Shown: piece by piece, positions 60,275 through 64,000 of the stretch
Position numbering within the stretch: the first letter of the stretch is position 1
Layout of the letters: every line of letters begins with the position of its first letter
Assembly: GCA_024345305.1 (NCBI GenBank)
Contig: BRON01000003.1
Coordinates: 496,001 to 560,000, forward strand
Length of the DNA: 64,000 bases
Source of the DNA: Mrakia gelida
Lineage: Eukaryota > Basidiomycota > Tremellomycetes > Cystofilobasidiales > Mrakiaceae
Direction of reading: 5' to 3'
Notes under the pieces: generated by a model
The model's database searches: none
What the model was told of the DNA's origin: nothing
What the model saw: only the letters and a program-made list of their open reading frames with translations
Position numbers and translations under genes: made by a program

Positions 60275-60685
60275 CTGTCCCCCCTTAATCTCACTTCAGC
60301 TTCGTCCTCTCAGCTCTCGTCGTCGTCGTCCAATCGGAAGGAGTGATCAGAGCTGGACTCGGACGTTGCGATGGACGAGCCGTCGAAGAGACGGAAGGTT
60401 GAGGATGGATTGAGAGGACCTGACGGTGTGACATATCGATGACGCCCACATAGTCAGTACTTGTCCTGGTGAAAAAAGCGCAAAGGGGAGAGTAGAGGGC
60501 AAAAGAGAGAAAGGGAGGGTGACGAGCGAGGCTTGAGCTCGACCCTCGTTCCTTCAAGATCCGACTCGACTCCTCACTAGTCGCAGAGGCGTTCTCGCAG
60601 CGCGCGAAAGCTTTTGAGAGTATACTGTAGAATGCTCATCAAGAAACTGAGACTGGGAAACGAAACGTCCGTCGTGAAGCGTCCG
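60275..60685. other. Convergent 3' spacer
   Basis: About 410 nt between the stops of DPM3 and the copy B nucleotidyltransferase. Presumably two 3' UTRs; no gene seen. Confidence 0.5.
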
Positions 60686-62652
60686 TCACGCTCCGAGTAC
60701 CTCCTGGACCCTCCCTCCTCGATCCAAGATGGTCTTCGCTCGTCGAACTTCCTGTAGAGGCGAGAAAGGCGAGTCAAGAGTCAGTGAGAAGGCAGGCCAA
60801 GAGAGGTGGAAGAACGAGACGAACCTGGAAGAATCGTCTCCCCGCCGACGCGTCGAGAGATCCAGTCGCGTTCTGCTCAGTCCAACCCAAGGGACGAAAT
60901 GAGTCAGGAAGGGAGCGAACGAGGGGTAGGTGAGATGAGAGCCCACCCTATCAGTGACGAAGGGATCTTCGACAACCATATACGTTCTTGACCCAGGCTT
61001 CGTTCTCCTCGCTCGTCCTCCCAACCTCAAACTCATCATCTCCGTCGAGATGTACGGCTCCCACGCCACCACGAGCCCAAAGAACCCCACCAGAAGCTCG
61101 ACCATATCCACTTCCTTGACCTCCGAGACTCCATCAGCTCGCCCAGTCGAGTATCTTTGCCGCCAAAGCTGACTCGCTCCTCCTTGTCTCGCGCCAGGAT
61201 CGATCTTCAAATCGACGTCGACCCAGCCGTATCCGTCTCCATACTTCCTCGCGAGGAGGTCCTCAACGGCTCCGACCTGGACGAGGTAGATGAGAAGGAG
61301 GAGAACGAGCGTGTAGGAGGTGACGTTTGATCGACGCTCGGGGGAGGAGAGACCTCGAGTCTTCGACCATTGCTTGAGGAAGAAGGCGAGAGGGAGGAAA
61401 ACCTTGGAGAGTCGACCATGGTGGTACAGGAAGGTCGTGTTGTGAGTTCCGGCGAGGCAGTTGACGTTGATATCGAGGGGGATGCCGTTCGAGGGGAGGT
61501 AGGCCTTGACTGATGAACGACGCGTCGAAAAAAGAGTACGAAGCTCGTGTGAGCGGGGCAAGAGACCGCGAGAAAGACGTAGACTCACTGATCGGAGTGT
61601 TAGCGTCTGAGATGACCTTGAAGAGATGGGTGAAGGGTAAGAATACGTGTGAGGAGAGAGAGAAGGGGGAAGCCAGACGCGTCGAACTGACCTTAGTGAT
61701 TCGAAAGCCTCCTTCTCGAAGGCAGTCTGCGAGTTGGTTGAGGTTGTAGGCAGATTCGACCGAAGAGTAGTGCGAGTAGCTCGAGTCACGTCCGCCTCTG
61801 AGGTTCGAAGCGTCCTAGGAGAAGAGCAAGAGCGTAAAGGACGAGGTTGACAATCGCACGTCGGTTCGCGAGAAGGATCGTCTCGACCCGAACTCACGAC
61901 GATGCAGATGTCAAGATCGGTGGTGTTCGTATCCAACCCGTAAGCTGTACTCCCGAACAAGTTGACGTGGAATTGCGAGCCTGCCAGCAGAAGAGGGAGC
62001 GAAGGGAAGGTCGGGGTCAGAAGGGAAGAGGGCGAGGAAGATCTTCGCAGAATGTGTCGTACCGTAACGATCTTGGATGCACGCCTCGAGCGCTTCGAGT
62101 GACACAGTTCTCTTGGAGATGGTATCCTTCGAGGGCTGACTGTCCTGGAAGAGCGGGACGAAAACGGAGGGAAAGCGGAGTGAGCTTGACCTCGTCCGAG
62201 GGAACTAGGTGAGATAAGGGCGGTGGAGGAAGAAAGGCAGACCTTGTATATCTGGAGGATGTAGGCAGTCCCAGAAAGGAGAGAGTGCGGTACGATGATA
62301 GGTTTTTCGGGAATCTTGGACCTGAGATCGACCTGAGGTCGAGGACAAGGAAGGGAAAGTCAGGAAGGGAGAACGAGGGCGGGGTTGGAAGCTCGAAAGA
62401 GAGCGAAGCTCATACTTACACCGTTGACCATGCTTCTCCAGGTCGGAAAAGCTGAGACGGGGATGCAGCTCTGAGATATGTCGGTCGATTCGAAGACGAG
62501 GGAGGGGAAGAAGACGGATGAGGGAGCCGGGAGGAGATGGTGGTCGGGGAAAGCTCGCAAACGATGAGCTCGTCTTCCTTTTCGAGAGCGGAGACAGGAT
62601 GGACGTTGCTAAGGAACGAGACAAGATTTCGTTCAGGTTTTTGAGGCGCCAT
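60686..62652 (-). CDS. Cid1/TUTase-like non-canonical poly(A) or poly(U) polymerase (copy B)
   Basis: Ten exons (62652-62605, 62470-62420, 62332-62243, 62144-62063, 61980-61898, 61814-61692, 61616-61589, 61509-60947, 60872-60825, 60751-60686) join to 393 aa. The catalytic motif is LFGSTAYGLDTNTTDLDI and the third Asp lies in GIPLDINVNCLAG. The PAP-associated region has LPLAFFLKQWSKTRGL, VTSYTLVLLLLIYLVQVGAV and VVEDPFVTDR, NATGSLDASAGRRFF, EVRRAKTILDRGG. It aligns along its whole length with copy A at 6207-7992. Exons of 82, 83 and 28 nt are identical in size in the two copies, showing a shared intron layout. All three metal-binding Asp residues are kept, so both should be active. An in-frame ATG at 62664 would add four residues; the first intron is the least certain part. 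Confidence 0.8.
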
Positions 62653-62827
62653 GGAAGAGAGCATGACCTAGATAATCAGAAGAACGAAACGAAGGATGAA
62701 CGAAGAAGATCAGCGACGCGTCTAGTTCCGAGCTCGTTCCTCCTTCGCCACCGACGGCTCCCATTCTCAGGTCGAAAAAGTCTCCAAGAGCATAGCGAAC
62801 CCATACTCACATATTACTCGACGTCTC

Positions 62828-63665
62828 TCATCCGTTTACCGTCGACCTCAACAACAAAAAGTACTTCTTCCACGTCGCGTCCGCGACCTTCTTCTCCTCT
62901 CTATCCGAAAGTCTCACCTCGCACAGCTCCTCCAGCACTCCCATACTCCTCAGCTCCTTTCCTAACTCCCTCGCGAGCTCTTCATCATCTGCACTCCAAC
63001 TCCAGGGCCCATACAACGCCGTCTTCCTCTTCTCCTCCTGCGAAAGCGGAGTCTTCCACCCCATCTTGTTGTTGAAGCTCTTGAGAAGTAGCGGGACGAC
63101 GGCCTTGGCTTGGTGAGCTATCGAGGGGAGAGAAAGGAGAGGCAAGGCACCTTCGGTGTGCATGTAGCCTGAGGCTGGGTTGAAGAGGAAGAGGAGGTCC
63201 AAGGGAGGGTTGAGAGGGACGTGTCGAAGGGAGATGCACCAGTGGTGGGGGCCGATACCGGAGATGAAGAGTAGAGAGCGAGGGAGGGAGTTGAAGGTCG
63301 CGACAAGAGGGATGGTCGCTGAGGAGGGGGTTGAGGTAGAGGAGGAGGAGGGGTCGGAGGGAGGTTTGGTCGAGCGGATAAGGAGGCAGGTCGGTTTGTG
63401 AACCTTCCAGTGCGAGCGTTGGCATTCTGAGGAGCAGTAGAAGACTGGGTAGATAGAAAAGAAAGGAATGAAGCTAATCAGCTACTCGAAAGTCGATACA
63501 GAGGAATAGGACGCGTGCTAGAGGGAGTAGGAGAGGAGCGGGAGGGCGATGGCGGACGAGCGAAGTGTCGAGCTCACCTTTCGAGCAGCCTCCGCACTTC
63601 ATCGAACAGTTGCCCTTGAAGCAGACAGCGCATATGGTAGATATAGGTCCTTGATCGTCCGACAT
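62828..63665 (-). CDS. MYND zinc-finger protein
   Basis: Two exons (63665-63578 and 63426-62828) join to 228 aa. The zinc finger is complete and spans the intron: CAVCFKGNCSMKCGGCSKGE continues as CQRSHWKVHKPTC, giving the C-x2-C, C-x2-C, C-x3-H...H-x3-C spacing of MYND. The remaining ~180 residues contain SLPRSLLFISGIGPHHWC, PLDLLFLFNPASGYMHTEGA, KTALYGPWSWSADDEE and a helical C-terminus EEKKVADATWKKYFLLLRS. No SET domain is present, so it is not an SMYD methyltransferase. MYND fingers bind short proline-containing peptides. Its stop is 176 nt upstream of the copy B polymerase start on the same strand. Confidence 0.8.
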
Positions 63666-63825
63666 GATTGAATGGATTTTGTTGTTGTTGACGGTTGGGA
63701 GGGATGCAGCGTGACCTTTCTTCGTTCGACTTTTCGCGAGCTTCGAGTCTCCTTCCCTCCTTCCCTCCTCACGTTCACCTTCTCCATCGAGATCGACTCT
63801 TCGTCTCTTCCCTCGCGCGCCCACG

Positions 63826-64000
63826 ATGACGTCCTCCTCCTCCTCCTCGTCTACGACTTTACACCCACCCCCACCTCTTCACCCTACTACGCCGTCCAAC
63901 TCTCCGTCGGAGAACTCTGGCTCTCCTCCAGGATCGGACAACGACGACACTCCTCCCGCCGATGGATCTTCCCTCGTCGACGCTCCCAAGAAGAAGAAGA
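63826..64000 (+). CDS. N-terminus of a gene cut by the window edge
   Basis: An open frame starts at 63826 after a pyrimidine-rich leader and runs off the end. It encodes a Ser-, Pro- and Asp-rich disordered start (SSENSGSPPGSDNDD-type composition), then DGSSLVDAPKKKK, a basic cluster that could be a nuclear localisation signal. It is divergent from the MYND gene (about 160 nt). Function cannot be told. Confidence 0.5.
   Translation, partial: MTSSSSSSSTTLHPPPPLHPTTPSNSPSENSGSPPGSDNDDTPPADGSSLVDAPKKKK

Overview
This window is nuclear DNA of an intron-rich fungus, most likely a basidiomycete yeast. The inference to Pucciniomycotina (red-yeast or Microbotryomycetes type) is mine and rests on the GC-rich sequence, the densely packed genes on both strands, up to 20 short exons per gene, introns of about 50-110 nt with GTGAGT/GTCAGT/GTTCGT donors and a CTGAC-type branch point close to the acceptor, and the encoded proteins. 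There are no prokaryotic operons, CRISPR arrays, rRNA genes or recognisable transposons, and I found no convincing tRNA. Most gene models below were joined by hand across introns, and most join to a coding length divisible by three.

Layout. 0-6 kb: a small Ser-rich protein, a BEM46-like membrane hydrolase, prefoldin subunit 6 and mitochondrial ribosomal protein uS17m. 6-12 kb: a Cid1/TUTase-like nucleotidyltransferase, a single-pass (probably mitochondrial) protein, an SCOC-type coiled coil and a BTB protein. 12-19.5 kb: CTF18, a disordered protein of unknown function and RRS1. 19.7-27.2 kb: a full-length ABCC/MRP transporter. 27.7-34.7 kb: a divergent pair of actin regulators, capping protein alpha (with a large acidic insert) and BUD6/AIP3. 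35-41.4 kb: a derlin, a conserved unknown with a Cdc37-like N-terminus, and COG4. 41.8-46.5 kb: a secreted TIM-barrel glycosidase-like protein and a probable mitochondrial ribosomal protein mL59. 46.7-51.8 kb: a visibly eroded stretch with an RNase III gene carrying an in-frame TAG, an orphan first-exon-like ORF, and a broken paralogue of the Cdc37-N-terminus gene whose intron contains a perfect 27-bp hairpin. 51.8-64 kb: a berberine-bridge-type FAD oxidase, a malic enzyme, DPM3, a second TUTase-like paralogue, a MYND zinc-finger protein and the start of another gene.

How the genes work together. Most are housekeeping genes without a shared pathway: protein folding and ER or Golgi function (prefoldin, derlin, COG4, DPM3), mitochondrial translation and metabolism (uS17m, mL59, malic enzyme), ribosome assembly (RRS1), replication and cohesion (CTF18), and the actin cytoskeleton (CAP alpha, BUD6). 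I see no coherent novel multi-gene system. The unusual signals are a GC-AG intron whose counterpart in the paralogue is GT-AG, several microexons of 5-18 nt, the acidic insertion in capping protein alpha, the hairpin-bearing intron inside a decaying paralogue, a damaged and probably non-catalytic RNase III, and a palindrome GACGCGTC that recurs in introns and spacers. The in-frame stops could also be assembly errors, which raw reads would settle.
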